The position numbers and the translations under genes were made by a program. Shown piece after piece: positions 30,887-39,663 of a stretch of 64,000 nt of DNA. The DNA lies in contig QEVR01000001.1 in assembly GCA_003576745.1 (NCBI GenBank), forward strand, positions 1 to 64,000. The letters are read 5' to 3'. This DNA is from Candidatus Uhrbacteria bacterium. Its GTDB lineage: Bacteria; Patescibacteriota; Patescibacteriia; 2-12-FULL-60-25. Numbering within the stretch: the stretch's first letter is position 1; every line of letters begins with the position of its first letter. The notes under the pieces were generated by a model. That model had not been told where the DNA came from. It saw nothing but the letters and a program-made list of their open reading frames with translations, and did no database searches.

Positions 30887-31963
30887 ATGACCAAGGCAAA
30901 AATCAGCGACCCGCGCCTTTTGGCCGCGCAGGAAGCCATCGATCAGATTAAAGACCGCTTCGGCGAAGGATCCATTATGCGTTTCGGGGAAGCGAAGCGC
31001 AGTTCCGTCGACGCCATTCCCACCGGGTGCCTGTCTTTGGATATCGCGCTCGGCATTCTCGGGGTGCCGCGCGGACGCATTATCGAAATCTACGGCCCGG
31101 AGGCATCCGGGAAAACCACGCTCGCCCAGCACATTATCGCCGAAGTCCAGCGCATGGGCGGCATGGCCGCGTTTATTGATGCCGAGCACGCGCTCGATCC
31201 GGACTATGCGCGGAAAATCGGCGTGCGCGTGGATGAAATGCTTATTTCGCAGCCCGACACCGGCGAGCAGGCGCTCGATATCGTCGAAACGCTCGTTCGT
31301 TCGAATGCGATCGACGTTATTGTTGTGGATTCGGTTGCCGCACTTACGCCGAAGGCGGAAATCGAAGGCGAAATGGGAGACAGTCACATGGGATTGCAGG
31401 CGAGGCTCATGAGCCAGGCGCTTCGAAAACTCACCGGTATTATTTCCAAAACAAAAACCGTCGTAGTGTTCATCAATCAAACGCGCTTAAAAATCGGCGT
31501 TGTATACGGCAATCCGGAAACCACCACGGGCGGCGTCGCGCTAAAGTTTTATGCATCGCAGCGCATCGAGGTTCGTCGCGCCGCCCAGATTAAAATGGGG
31601 GAGCGCATAATCGGCAATCGCGTGAAAGTCAAAATCGTCAAAAACAAGGTTGCCGCACCTTTCCGAACCTGCGAATTCGACATCATGTACAACGAGGGCA
31701 TTTCCATTGCCGGCGATGTGCTCGACATTGCGCAGGAATACGGCATCGTAAAGCGTTCGGGAAACAGTTATGCCTATGAAGGTGAAAAGCTCGGGCTCGG
31801 TCGAGAACAGGCCAAGAACGCCCTCAAGGAACGGCCGTCCATGCTGGCGGATATCCGGCAGAGGGTTGTGGAGGCATTTAAGAGTCAGGAAGGACTGGAA
31901 CTTGCCGAACCGCTTGTTCCGGCGGATACGGATTCATCCGGCGCACCCGAGGAATTATCCTGA
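30887..31963 (+). CDS. recA: recombinase RecA
   Basis: 358 residues. Walker [10 protein letters not shown] at 70-78, Walker B region [21 protein letters not shown]2-type segment [20 protein letters not shown], and the C-terminal domain ending with an acidic-hydrophilic tail. RecA forms filaments on single-stranded DNA, drives strand exchange and triggers LexA cleavage. The SOS box upstream closes the regulatory loop with lexA. The 3' end overlaps the convergent HIT gene by nine bases. Confidence 0.98.
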   Translation: MTKAKISDPRLLAAQEAIDQIKDRFGEGSIMRFGEAKRSSVDAIPTGCLSLDIALGILGVPRGRIIEIYGPEASGKTTLAQHIIAEVQRMGGMAAFIDAEHALDPDYARKIGVRVDEMLISQPDTGEQALDIVETLVRSNAIDVIVVDSVAALTPKAEIEGEMGDSHMGLQARLMSQALRKLTGIISKTKTVVVFINQTRLKIGVVYGNPETTTGGVALKFYASQRIEVRRAAQIKMGERIIGNRVKVKIVKNKVAAPFRTCEFDIMYNEGISIAGDVLDIAQEYGIVKRSGNSYAYEGEKLGLGREQAKNALKERPSMLADIRQRVVEAFKSQEGLELAEPLVPADTDSSGAPEELS

Positions 31964-32350
31964 TATTCGCGCCCGGATAGCTTGGGCCATGGCGGCGAGC
32001 TCCTCGTGCGTCGCTTCGCGCGCATTCGCGGAATCCAAATCCCCGGGTCCATTGATCGGGATGAGTTTGATGTGGGCATGCGGTACCTCCAAGCCTTCGA
32101 TGACAAGTCCGACCCGCACGCTTCCCGCAGCCTCGCGTATGGGTTCGATAAGCTTCTTGGTTGCAAGGAGAAGCGCGCAAAAATCCTCGTCGTTCATATG
32201 GAAGGCATTGTCGATTTCCTGTTTCGGAACCACAAGCGTCATGCCCGGCTGAATGGGTCTGATATCGAGAAACGCGAAGACGCGTTCATCCTCCCAGATT
32301 TTGTGACAAGGAATCTCACCATTTATAATGCGGGTAAAGATGGATGGCAT
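31955..32350 (-). CDS. HIT-family nucleotide-binding protein
   Basis: 131 residues, full length. [40 protein letters not shown] and the histidine-triad region [12 protein letters not shown]. The usual H-x-H-x-H-x-x reads H-A-H-I-K-L-I: the middle (nucleophilic) histidine is present, the third is lysine. HIT proteins hydrolyse or transfer nucleotides from AMP-linked substrates. Catalysis is likely but may be altered. Confidence 0.9.
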   Translation of the reverse strand: MPSIFTRIINGEIPCHKIWEDERVFAFLDIRPIQPGMTLVVPKQEIDNAFHMNDEDFCALLLATKKLIEPIREAAGSVRVGLVIEGLEVPHAHIKLIPINGPGDLDSANAREATHEELAAMAQAIRARISG

Positions 32351-32398
32351 AGCGTCCCCACTCTAGCAAATACCTTGAAACTCACCTAATCTATCCGC

Positions 32399-34759
32399 AT
32401 GGCTCGCAGACGACGAAGGCGTTTCCGAAAGCTCGATTTTTCTCTGGATCCCGAAACCAGAAGGGGGATATTCACGGTTTTTTTGTTTTTGTGCGCCTTT
32501 CTTATTCTCCTGTCTATTTTTGGCCTTGCCGGGAGCATCGGAAATGCCGTGGATGCGGGCGTTTCACAGGTTTTCGGTTGGGATAAATTGTTCGTGCCGT
32601 TTTTTTTGATCGCTTGGGGCTATCACCTCATCGATCCCGAAAAATTGCCCATGAATGCCTCGAATTTTGTGGGATTCGCGTTGTTTTTTGTGGGGCTGAA
32701 CGGGTTTATGCATGCTGTCAGTTTTCCCTCGGTTACCGTGCTGGATGATGCCGCGCTCCGTGGGGCTGCAGGAAAACTCGGTCAGCTTCTTGCCGAGCCT
32801 GCATTGACCCTGCTGGGGTTCGCGGGGACGATTACCCTGTTCCTGGCGATATTCGTCACATCGCTCCTGCTCATCTTCAATACGTCGTTGCAGGCCATCA
32901 TCGATGTTTTTACGGCTGTTTGGCGTGGATGCGTGTGGCTGCTAAAGCTCCTTGCCCGGCCTTTTGTCTGGCTCTTTCGGAAGAAATCCGCCTCTCCCGA
33001 TACATATGAGGAAGAAACGGGGGAGGATGGGGAAGAAGAAGTTCCGGATGAAGAAGCTGAAGAAGAGGAAGAAGAAGACGAAATTGAAGAAAACGAATCC
33101 GCACCAGATGGAACGCGAAGGACATCCGTTGTTCCGAAGAAAACAAAGCCCAAGCGCCGCCGCGCCATGATCGAGGTGCCCCTTGATCTGCTCACGAAGC
33201 GCGATGACCGTCCGACATCGGGCGACCTCGAGCATAATAAGGAAGTCATTCGGAAAACGCTGGCTCAGTTCGGCATTAAGGTGGAAATGGGGGATGTGGC
33301 CGTGGGGCCCACCGTCACGCAGTTCACGTTTAAGCCAGCCGAGGGAGTTAAGCTCACGCGCATCACCGCCTTGCATAATGATCTCGCGCTCGCACTGGCG
33401 GCACACCCCATACGTATCGAAGCGCCCATTCCGGGTAAGTCTCTTGTAGGCATTGAGGTGCCGAATAAGAGCGTGGCTATGGTCGGTCTCCGGGAAATGC
33501 TGGAATCGGCTGCGTATCAGGACAAACAGCGGAAAATGTCCATTCCATTCAGTCTCGGCAAGGACGTGTCCGGCACGCCCTGCGTGGCCGATCTCGCCAA
33601 AATGCCGCACATGCTCGTGGCGGGGGCAACCGGTTCCGGCAAATCCGTTTGCATGAACATTCTCATCATGTCCCTGCTGTACAATCACGGACCCGATGAT
33701 CTGAAGTTCATTCTTGTGGATCCAAAGCGTGTGGAGTTCCCCGTGTATAACGGCATTCCCCATCTCATTACGCCTGTGATTACGAAGGTGGAGGACACGG
33801 TGAATGCGCTCAAATGGACGCTTCGCGAAATGGACCGGCGCTTCGATATTCTTTCCTCCTTCGGCGCCCGCGATCTCGCGTCGTACAATCAGCGCTCCAA
33901 AGACAAATTACCGTATCTCGTATTCATCATCGACGAGCTCGCCGACCTTATGGTTACCTCCGGCGCGGAGGTGGAAGGACCCATCGTCCGTCTGGCGCAA
34001 ATGGCTCGCGCGGTGGGCGTCCATCTCGTGCTCGCGACCCAGCGCCCTTCCGTGGACGTGCTCACGGGACTCATCAAAGCGAATGTGCCCGCGCGCATGG
34101 CATTTTCCGTCGCCTCTTCCACGGATTCACGGACAATTCTCGATCAGGTCGGGGCGGAAAAACTGCTCGGACGCGGCGATATGCTTTATCAGACGGCGGA
34201 GATGTCGGCGCCCAAGCGCGTGCAGGGGGCATTCGTAGGCGATGATGAAGTGCGCCGTGTGGTGGAGTTTCTCAAGTCCAAATACGGCCCTGCGGATTAT
34301 GACGCAGAAGTCATCGAACGAAAACGCGGCGCATTGGTTTTGGGAAGCGGCTCATCCGACGATGGCGATGCGGATCCGCTCCTGGAGAGCGCCATGGAAG
34401 AAATCGTACGCGCCGGAAAAGCATCCGCCTCGCTCCTTCAGCGGCGGCTCAAAGTCGGATATGCGCGTGCGGCGCGCATTCTGGATTTGCTGGAGCAGTC
34501 CGGATACATCGGTCCGGCTGACGGCGCCAAACCGAGAGACATTCTGAAAGCCGATTTTTCATCGCAAACGGAGGAAGTATTTTCGGACGATGAAGGATCG
34601 GACGACATGTCATCCTCCGCAGGAGAGGACGATGAAGGCGATGAAGACGGGGATATGTCTGACGAGACTCTTTCAGGCGAGGAAGATATGGCTCGAGATA
34701 CGTCCGATGCCGATGATGGGGACGATGAAGAGAACGAGGAGGATGAACGAAGAGTATGA
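32399..34759 (+). CDS. ftsK: DNA translocase FtsK/SpoIIIE
   Basis: 786 residues. Four membrane segments in the first 180 residues, a short very acidic linker (EEEEEEDEIEENESAPDGT region), then the motor: LVAGATGSGKSVCMNILIMS (Walker A near residue 410), YLVFIIDELADLMVTSG (Walker B), ATQRPSVDVLTGLIKANVPA. The DNA-reading gamma winged helix follows (AMEEIVRAGKASASLLQRRL, YARAARILDLLEQSGYIGPA). Past it is an unusual tail of about 70 residues made largely of Asp, Glu and Ser (EDDEGDEDGDMSDETLSGEE). FtsK pumps chromosome DNA at the septum and activates dimer resolution. Coupled by ATGA to the RodZ-like gene. Confidence 0.97.
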   Translation: MARRRRRRFRKLDFSLDPETRRGIFTVFLFLCAFLILLSIFGLAGSIGNAVDAGVSQVFGWDKLFVPFFLIAWGYHLIDPEKLPMNASNFVGFALFFVGLNGFMHAVSFPSVTVLDDAALRGAAGKLGQLLAEPALTLLGFAGTITLFLAIFVTSLLLIFNTSLQAIIDVFTAVWRGCVWLLKLLARPFVWLFRKKSASPDTYEEETGEDGEEEVPDEEAEEEEEEDEIEENESAPDGTRRTSVVPKKTKPKRRRAMIEVPLDLLTKRDDRPTSGDLEHNKEVIRKTLAQFGIKVEMGDVAVGPTVTQFTFKPAEGVKLTRITALHNDLALALAAHPIRIEAPIPGKSLVGIEVPNKSVAMVGLREMLESAAYQDKQRKMSIPFSLGKDVSGTPCVADLAKMPHMLVAGATGSGKSVCMNILIMSLLYNHGPDDLKFILVDPKRVEFPVYNGIPHLITPVITKVEDTVNALKWTLREMDRRFDILSSFGARDLASYNQRSKDKLPYLVFIIDELADLMVTSGAEVEGPIVRLAQMARAVGVHLVLATQRPSVDVLTGLIKANVPARMAFSVASSTDSRTILDQVGAEKLLGRGDMLYQTAEMSAPKRVQGAFVGDDEVRRVVEFLKSKYGPADYDAEVIERKRGALVLGSGSSDDGDADPLLESAMEEIVRAGKASASLLQRRLKVGYARAARILDLLEQSGYIGPADGAKPRDILKADFSSQTEEVFSDDEGSDDMSSSAGEDDEGDEDGDMSDETLSGEEDMARDTSDADDGDDEENEEDERRV

Positions 34760-35514
34760 CGTTCCTGCACAAACGCGTCGGCGATGGCAATACGGCCTTC
34801 GGTGCGGATTTGCGCGACCTCCGCGACCTCCGGGGGATTAGTCTGGAACAGGCGTCTGCGGAAACGCATATTCAACGATCGTTGCTGAAGGCGTTCGAAG
34901 AAGATCGTCTGCGGGATATCAACGATCCTATTTTTGCCGAAAGGCATTTTCTTGCATATGTCGATTATCTCGGCGGGTATCGTCCGTATTTTACGGCCCG
35001 CTACGCCAATCAGCTTGCGGCCCTGAACTCTCGGCGCACCATTGGCGACCTGCTTCCGCGCCAGCGCAGCGTACGGCCTCTGGATTTTTTTGTCGGGCCC
35101 CAGTTTTTGGCATTCCTCGGCGTTCTTACGCTCGCCGGCGTTCTCGGCGCCTATGTGCTGTGGCAGGCTCGCGCCGTGAATACGCCGCCGCCGCTTGTTG
35201 TCTCCGCGCCTGTCGACGGAGCGCGTCTTGATACGGCGCGCGTGCAGGTGGTCGGGCGCACGATTCCCGAGGCAATCGTCACGGTGAATGGCCAAGACGC
35301 GCCGGTAGACGGAGACGGGGTTTTTCACGCGGCGCTCGATATTCGTCGCGGAACCACGGTGATTACCGTCATCGCAAAACGGCGGCGCGGCAGCGAGACG
35401 CGCCTGGAGCGCCATGTTGTCTTTGATCGTCCGCTTCCCGATTCCGAAGAACTGGAGCAACTCCTCGCGCCGCCTCCAGAAGGCGCTACGACCACGAATA
35501 AGACGCCTTTCTAA
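34756..35514 (+). CDS. RodZ-like HTH membrane protein
   Basis: 252 residues. Cytoplasmic HTH_25-type domain (ADLRDLRDLRGISLEQASAE, THIQRSLLKAFEEDRLRDIN, FAERHFLAYVDYLGGY), one membrane segment (about 113-135, FLAFLGVLTLAGVLGAYVLW), and an extracellular Ig-like/glucodextranase-B-type domain (LVVSAPVDGARLDTARVQVV, EAIVTVNGQDAPVDGDGVFH). RodZ links the MreB cytoskeleton to wall growth; here the ftsK neighbour points to division or shape. The four-base overlap with ftsK indicates one operon. Confidence 0.82.
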   Translation: MTFLHKRVGDGNTAFGADLRDLRDLRGISLEQASAETHIQRSLLKAFEEDRLRDINDPIFAERHFLAYVDYLGGYRPYFTARYANQLAALNSRRTIGDLLPRQRSVRPLDFFVGPQFLAFLGVLTLAGVLGAYVLWQARAVNTPPPLVVSAPVDGARLDTARVQVVGRTIPEAIVTVNGQDAPVDGDGVFHAALDIRRGTTVITVIAKRRRGSETRLERHVVFDRPLPDSEELEQLLAPPPEGATTTNKTPF

Positions 35515-35518
35515 ACGC

Positions 35519-35549
35519 ACACATCCCCCAGGGTTTCTGGGGGATGTGT
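35519..35549 (+). terminator. terminator of the ftsK operon
   Basis: ACACATCCCCCAG, five-base loop, CTGGGGGATGTGT. No long T-run follows on the plus strand, but the 13-bp stem is perfect. Confidence 0.7.
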
Positions 35550-35742
35550 CATTCTGCGCACAAGGCTGCAACGGGACGCCACGTAAAGTCGGATGTCTTT
35601 ATCGACGGGAGGAGAGAGATTCCCCGGTTTTCACCGGGGAGGGCCGTCAAAGAAGATATCCTGGGAACGTACGCCACGCCGCAGCCTTTTGAGCATAATC
35701 CTCTCCTCGGAAGCTCTCGGAAGCATTCGGGGAGAGGGCGCG
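35550..35742. other. intergenic with hairpins, possible structured RNA
   Basis: About 190 bases. Stems visible: CCCCGGT-TTTC-ACCGGGG (about 35621-35639) and CTCTCC...GGGGAGAG (about 35701-35738). Both strands lack a convincing gene. It lies between converging transcripts. Confidence 0.35.
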
Positions 35743-35961
35743 TCATTTGCGGACGCGCTTGGAAAAAAGATCATTGAGCTTTTTGCGCCGCTCGAAATTT
35801 GCAAACGTAACCGTGCTGCGTAACGACCGTTTCGTGCGGATTTTTCGTTCGGGTCGGTACCTCGAGAGCAGCACGACGGCGCTGACGGCGCTCAAAATCA
35901 AGATGGCAGGGATGTCAAGATGCGAAATGTGCGAGCGAAGAGCTTCAATGACTGCGTTCAC
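35743..35961 (-). CDS. small membrane protein, 72 aa
   Basis: GTG start at 35961 with GGAAGAG four bases upstream. One hydrophobic segment (HLDIPAILILSAVSAVVLLS) followed by a strongly basic tail (RYRPERKIRTKRSLRSTVTF, NFERRKKLNDLFSKRVRK), so the tail should face the cytoplasm. No family recognised. Confidence 0.55.
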   Translation of the reverse strand: MNAVIEALRSHISHLDIPAILILSAVSAVVLLSRYRPERKIRTKRSLRSTVTFANFERRKKLNDLFSKRVRK

Positions 35962-36053
35962 GTTTCTCTTCCGGGGAGCATAGCGTAGGAAACCCGAGAC
36001 ACGGTGTCAATGAGATGTTGATCGCGGCCGCAATCCGTTCTTGGCGGCCGCGA

Positions 36054-36344
36054 TCAATTGCGCGTTTCGAGCACGGAGAAGCGGAGTTCCGTGATGGCGC
36101 CGAGCTCCCCGTCGGGAGTGACAATCCAGTCATGTGTCCCTGTACAGCGGGCAAGGCGGAACCGGCGATCCAGTTCCGCAATGTAGCGTTCGAACAGGGG
36201 CATGGGTAGCACCACGGTTTCCGGGTCGTCGCATGTCATGGCGACGCATTCCCGATACTCAATGCCGATGAGCGTTAACGTCCGCTGACGGTAGGCGCAG
36301 GCATAGGCAATCAGCGCATCGAATTTTTTTCGATAGAGGTCCAT
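36054..36344 (-). CDS. orphan protein, 96 aa
   Basis: MDLYRKKFDALIAYACAYRQ, RTLTLIGIEYRECVAMTCDD, VVLPMPLFERYIAELDRRFR, ARCTGTHDWIVTPDGELGAI: a compact alpha/beta soluble domain with four cysteines. Not recognised. Same strand as the large orphan gene upstream. Confidence 0.6.
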   Translation of the reverse strand: MDLYRKKFDALIAYACAYRQRTLTLIGIEYRECVAMTCDDPETVVLPMPLFERYIAELDRRFRLARCTGTHDWIVTPDGELGAITELRFSVLETRN

Positions 36345-36737
36345 GAAAGAGGCCTGTCCCTTTCTTCACCTCGCTTTCGTCCGCGATTGGCATCGCGGCC
36401 GCAAGTGAGGCGGGGAGACGAGTGTCGTCAAGACCCTCGCCTCCTCCGAGAAGCGACATATCCGTGAGAATATGTCGTGAAAGCGCCAGCATGGGTGCGC
36501 TTTCGTCCTCCCTCCTCCTCTGTTCTCTCTCCTCTTGGCTCCCGGTTGCGGGAGCCGAAACGAAAGGATGCGCGGCATCCGTTCGTTTCGACCCCCGAAT
36601 CGCCAAAAGGAAATTCAGGAGTCGGGTTGGTATTGAATGTTCGGATCTCTTTCGAGACCGCTTCGATGCTTTTCGTTCGGAACAGCATCGGAGTGGTCTG
36701 CGGTGAAGCGAGTGCTTCACCGCAGGGGAGTGACTCC
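36345..36737. other. 393-bp intergenic region with several stems
   Basis: Stems: GGCTCCC-N6-GGGAGCC (about 36537-36556), GGATGC-GCG-GCATCC inside a longer CGAAACGAA pairing (about 36557-36590), and GCGGTGAAGC-GAGT-GCTTCACCGC (36700-36723) just after the large orphan gene. Short frames exist on both strands but none is convincing. It may be a structured 3' region or small RNA of the minus-strand cluster. Confidence 0.4.
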
Positions 36738-38483
36738 CTAGTTGAGTGCGGGCGTAGACGTTCCCGCGGACGCGGCTTCCGCCTTGTCCGGGGACGTTTC
36801 CTCGCCGCCGGATGAGCTGCCTTCCGCAGAGCTGTCCGGCTCCGCGGGCGGCGTCGTGCTCGGATGCGGAACGGCTGCTACCGTTACCGGGCCGGCATCG
36901 TCGCTCGGAATTCCCGGCTTTGCCGCGACGGACGCGACAACGGCTTCTTTCCGTCCCGCCTTTTTGGCCTCTTTTCGTTCGGCCTTTTTGTCCATTCGTT
37001 CTTGTTCGCGGATTTTTTCGTACGGGTCGTGCGAAATGGCCGCAAATTGTTCGACGAGACTCGGAAGCGTGAGGCTGCCGAGCAGCGTCCGAATGTCCCC
37101 GCCCTTCAGGGTGAGGGTGAGCTCGGCTTCGTCCGGCACGCTCTCCGAGAGCTTGCGGACCATGTCGTGCGGGAGCATGGCGCGTCCCGCGTCCGAGTCC
37201 ACGGACTTGGCGATTTTCTCGATCGTCCTCGACGCGGGCACCACATGCGTCACCGCTTCGAGGAGAACTGCCGGGACGGCCGCGAAGCGGTTCCGGTAGA
37301 AATCCTGCGAAATGACGATGTCGACGATTTGCTCCTTGCGGAGCAAGAGCGCCCAGCCGTAGACGTGCTCCTTGTTCCCGTCGCGGGTTTTTTGTACCCG
37401 TCCGATCAGGATGTTCCCGATCTTGCCGTAGAGCAGAAGATTTTTCACCGTGTCCGGTTTCGCTTCGGCGCCCGGAACCCACTCGTGCCGCGGCAATTGG
37501 GGAGCATACACGAAGTATCCGTGCGTGCCCGGCCTGTAGAGCTTGTTCCGGTTTTCTTCCCGGAAGGCTTCCCAGATATGGCTGATCGGGAAGCTCACGG
37601 TGACGTCCTCCTGATCCTCGCCCGCAGACAGCGGCTGTCCGAGCATGTCGGTGGGAAAAGCGTGCTCGCGCTCGTCGAGCTCATAGAGCTTGACGTTGCG
37701 GTCGTGTCCGACCACGCCGCTGCCGGCGACATGGTAGGTGATGTCCAGCTCTTCCGTGTTCGGCACGCCGTACTTGGCGAGCCTTTTCACGAGTTCCGCC
37801 CGCCGCGAGGCGAGCTCGGAACGCTTCTTGCGTTCGTACCAGAGCTTTTTGCCGGCATCGTCCACGGCCTTTTTGAGCGCGCCCAAGTCCTGCTCGCCGG
37901 GATTCGCCTTCATCCAGGCGATCTTCCAGTTGTCGAGCGCCGCGAAGAGCTCGCGGAGCTGGCGCTTCTTCTCCCGTTCCCGGTCGCGCCCTTCCTTGGT
38001 TTTCACGTTCAGCGTGCGGAGATCTTTTTCGATTTCCGCCACGGCATCCCGCATTTCGCGGTACTCCGGATCCTTCATCCAGAAGCCCTCTCGCGCGGTG
38101 CGCGCCGTCTGATACGGCTCTTCTGCGGCCGCGAGCGCGGCCACTGCCTTTTGGATGTCGGGGTTCTCGTCGAGCGCCCGTTCGAAGGCGCGCTCGAAGA
38201 ACTCGCAGGAGCTTCCGACATGGCACACGAGGTGCGTGTCGAAATCCGGGAGCTCCACGGCGCCTTTCTTCCCTTGGTCGTTCACCAGGGTACGGTCGGG
38301 GAGTCGCCGCGTATTCATTGCGAGCGCCAGGCGCTTATGACCGATGAGTTCGCCGGGTTTGTAGTCCAGCGCGCCGTTTGCAATGAGCGGCAGAACCATT
38401 CCCGTCACCTGCCGGTCGGACCGGATGCGGTCCATGGGCTCGAAGGTTCGTTCGAGCGGCCGATGCTTGTTCTCTTTTCTCAT
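36738..38483 (-). CDS. large orphan protein, 581 aa
   Basis: ATG at 38483 with a near-perfect GGAGGAAAG ribosome site. Hydrophilic, no signal or membrane segment. The first third has a charged coiled coil (about 95-230, with EIEKDLRTLNVKTKEGRDRE and REREKKRQLRELFAALDNWK). A central ordered part (DVTVSFPISHIWEAFREENR, HGYFVYAPQLPRHEWVPGAE, VYGWALLLRKEQIVDIVISQ) may be a folded domain. The end is basic (AERKEAKKAGRKEA) and then Ser/Pro/Ala-rich. No family recognised. Its gene start overlaps a short upstream frame by ATGA. Confidence 0.8.
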   Translation of the reverse strand: MRKENKHRPLERTFEPMDRIRSDRQVTGMVLPLIANGALDYKPGELIGHKRLALAMNTRRLPDRTLVNDQGKKGAVELPDFDTHLVCHVGSSCEFFERAFERALDENPDIQKAVAALAAAEEPYQTARTAREGFWMKDPEYREMRDAVAEIEKDLRTLNVKTKEGRDREREKKRQLRELFAALDNWKIAWMKANPGEQDLGALKKAVDDAGKKLWYERKKRSELASRRAELVKRLAKYGVPNTEELDITYHVAGSGVVGHDRNVKLYELDEREHAFPTDMLGQPLSAGEDQEDVTVSFPISHIWEAFREENRNKLYRPGTHGYFVYAPQLPRHEWVPGAEAKPDTVKNLLLYGKIGNILIGRVQKTRDGNKEHVYGWALLLRKEQIVDIVISQDFYRNRFAAVPAVLLEAVTHVVPASRTIEKIAKSVDSDAGRAMLPHDMVRKLSESVPDEAELTLTLKGGDIRTLLGSLTLPSLVEQFAAISHDPYEKIREQERMDKKAERKEAKKAGRKEAVVASVAAKPGIPSDDAGPVTVAAVPHPSTTPPAEPDSSAEGSSSGGEETSPDKAEAASAGTSTPALN

Positions 38484-38884
38484 TCTTTCCTCCGGGAGCC
38501 CGTGAGGGCTGGAAAAGCCCACATGGGCCGGTTGGAAGTTCCGAGCAAGATCCTTCGTAGGTCAGGCTCAACTAAGGATTGTCGAAGATACGATTGCCAC
38601 AAGAACTGTGGCCTGCGAGGCATTCTTCCTCGCCCGCGTAAACTCGTGATTCGAATTCGCGCCGGCGCGCAAGGAAACCATAGCCCGCACTTTCGGTTTT
38701 TCCAAGAGCATATGTTTGTTTGGGACAATTTAACGGACGATTTCCCGAAACGGAATGGAGTCGGCTCATGCTTCGGCAATAGCCTGACACGAGCGAAGCG
38801 GCATAGACGGATCGGGTCCAGCAGGCGCCGGAGCCGCGTGCGTCCATGCGTTTTTTCCGATCGGATGACGAGATAGTCCCGCAT
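38480..38884 (-). CDS. doubtful 134-codon ORF
   Basis: Argument for: its stop overlaps the ATG of the large orphan gene (ATGA). Argument against: the product is arginine-rich and low quality (RTRLRRLLDPIRLCRFARVR), and another frame of the same strand reads better at its end (GKTESAGYGFLARRREFESR, EEECLAGHSSCGNRIFDNP). The area may be a frameshifted gene. Confidence 0.25.
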   Translation of the reverse strand: MRDYLVIRSEKTHGRTRLRRLLDPIRLCRFARVRLLPKHEPTPFRFGKSSVKLSQTNICSWKNRKCGLWFPCAPARIRITSLRGRGRMPRRPQFLWQSYLRQSLVEPDLRRILLGTSNRPMWAFPALTGSRRKE

Positions 38885-38888
38885 CCCA

Positions 38889-39161
38889 TCAGACCTTGCC
38901 CCCTCCATTCCGCTTCCGGCAATCGATTTCCGCGAACGGTGTGGAGATGGAGTGGATCGCCGCGAGGGCTCCCCTCCAGTCCAGTCGCATACGGGAGAAC
39001 CAGACGGATCCGGCTCGTTCGTACGTAACATGGAACAACCCTGTCATCTCCGTCCTTTCGGACAGAAACGGGGCCTTCCTCTCCACGCCGTTCGCGGCAA
39101 TGTCGCCGCTCACGGAACGATAAAACGCACTCCCGAAGAGTGCGTTCGCGCATACATACAT
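38889..39161 (-). CDS. possible small protein, 90 aa
   Basis: ATG at 39161 (a TTG at 39179 is also possible). MYVCANALFGSAFYRSVSGD, FLSERTEMTGLFHVTYERAG, LDWRGALAAIHSISTPFAEI. A consensus promoter lies 150 bases upstream on the same strand. A hairpin (AACGCACTC-N5-GAGTGCGTT, 39124-39146) with a T-run on this strand lies within its first codons, so transcription may instead end there and the ORF be spurious. Confidence 0.3.
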   Translation of the reverse strand: MYVCANALFGSAFYRSVSGDIAANGVERKAPFLSERTEMTGLFHVTYERAGSVWFSRMRLDWRGALAAIHSISTPFAEIDCRKRNGGGKV

Positions 39162-39316
39162 AATGAAACCGCCGTTCAACGGATTTCCCGCCTCACGGAT
39201 CCTCCCCGGCCATTACCCATGCGGCAACCATTCCTCCACATGGTTGCGAAAAGCTCGAAGCTCTCCTCAGGCCTCTACGATCGATTGTGAATGGCAGGCA
39301 TTCAACCTGACCGGAT

Positions 39317-39345
39317 AATCTATCAAAAAATGGTCTTTTTGTCAA
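39317..39345 (-). promoter_or_regulatory. consensus promoter, minus strand
   Basis: TTGACA, 17-bp spacer, TAGATT on the minus strand. Downstream are a GGAGGAATG with a 12-codon frame (about 39196-39234) and then the hairpin at 39124-39146. It should make either a short RNA of about 180 bases or the mRNA of the orphan cluster. Confidence 0.7.
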
Positions 39346-39364
39346 GGGTACTTGATGAGGGACA

Positions 39365-39535
39365 GGAAATAGGGTTGCGTGGTTGCGTAGGGAGGAAGAG
39401 TACGTAGGACGTGGTTGCGTAGGGGGGCGTAGCGCGTGGTTGCGTAGGCCATGCGCCGTGAGCCATGCGCCCCGTAACCTGAACCCCATAACCAATAACC
39501 TGTTACCCGTTCCCTTTGCCCTGTTTCTTTTGCTG
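39365..39535. repeat. mosaic repeat copy (long)
   Basis: GTTGCGTGGTTGCGTAGGGA, AGAGTACGTAGGACGTGG, GCGTGGTTGCGTAGGCCATG, GCCGTGAGCCATGCGCCCCG, then AACCCCATAACCAATAACC and GTTACCCGTTCCCTTTGCCC. It holds nearly every word of the family. Confidence 0.85.
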
Positions 39536-39663
39536 ATTGCCAACAACTCCCAGCTATAATTTTCTCTTAGTCCATAATAAAAGCGCCTTCCTGTGTTGAG
39601 GATGGCGCAGAGGATTGGTGGGGTCAGGACAGCGGCCTTTTTTCCGCATGGCTTTCCCGCGGA
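39536..39663. other. short intergenic stretch
   Basis: Between the long mosaic repeat and the 39664 gene; only a short A-rich part (TTAGTCCATAATAAAAGCGCC) stands out. No gene seen. Confidence 0.35.

Noticed and set aside
36259-37482. Long open frame (407 codons) opposite the frame of the 581-aa gene
   Set aside because: Same strand but another frame of the orphan gene at 36738-38483; the product is Arg/Gly-rich with no sensible domains and no ribosome site.
38572-39153. 193-codon minus-strand frame
   Set aside because: Arg-rich start; only its last 60 codons look protein-like, and these conflict with two other frames; left as an ambiguous area.
39193-39546. 117-codon minus-strand frame
   Set aside because: It is largely a translation of mosaic repeat words and crosses a consensus promoter.
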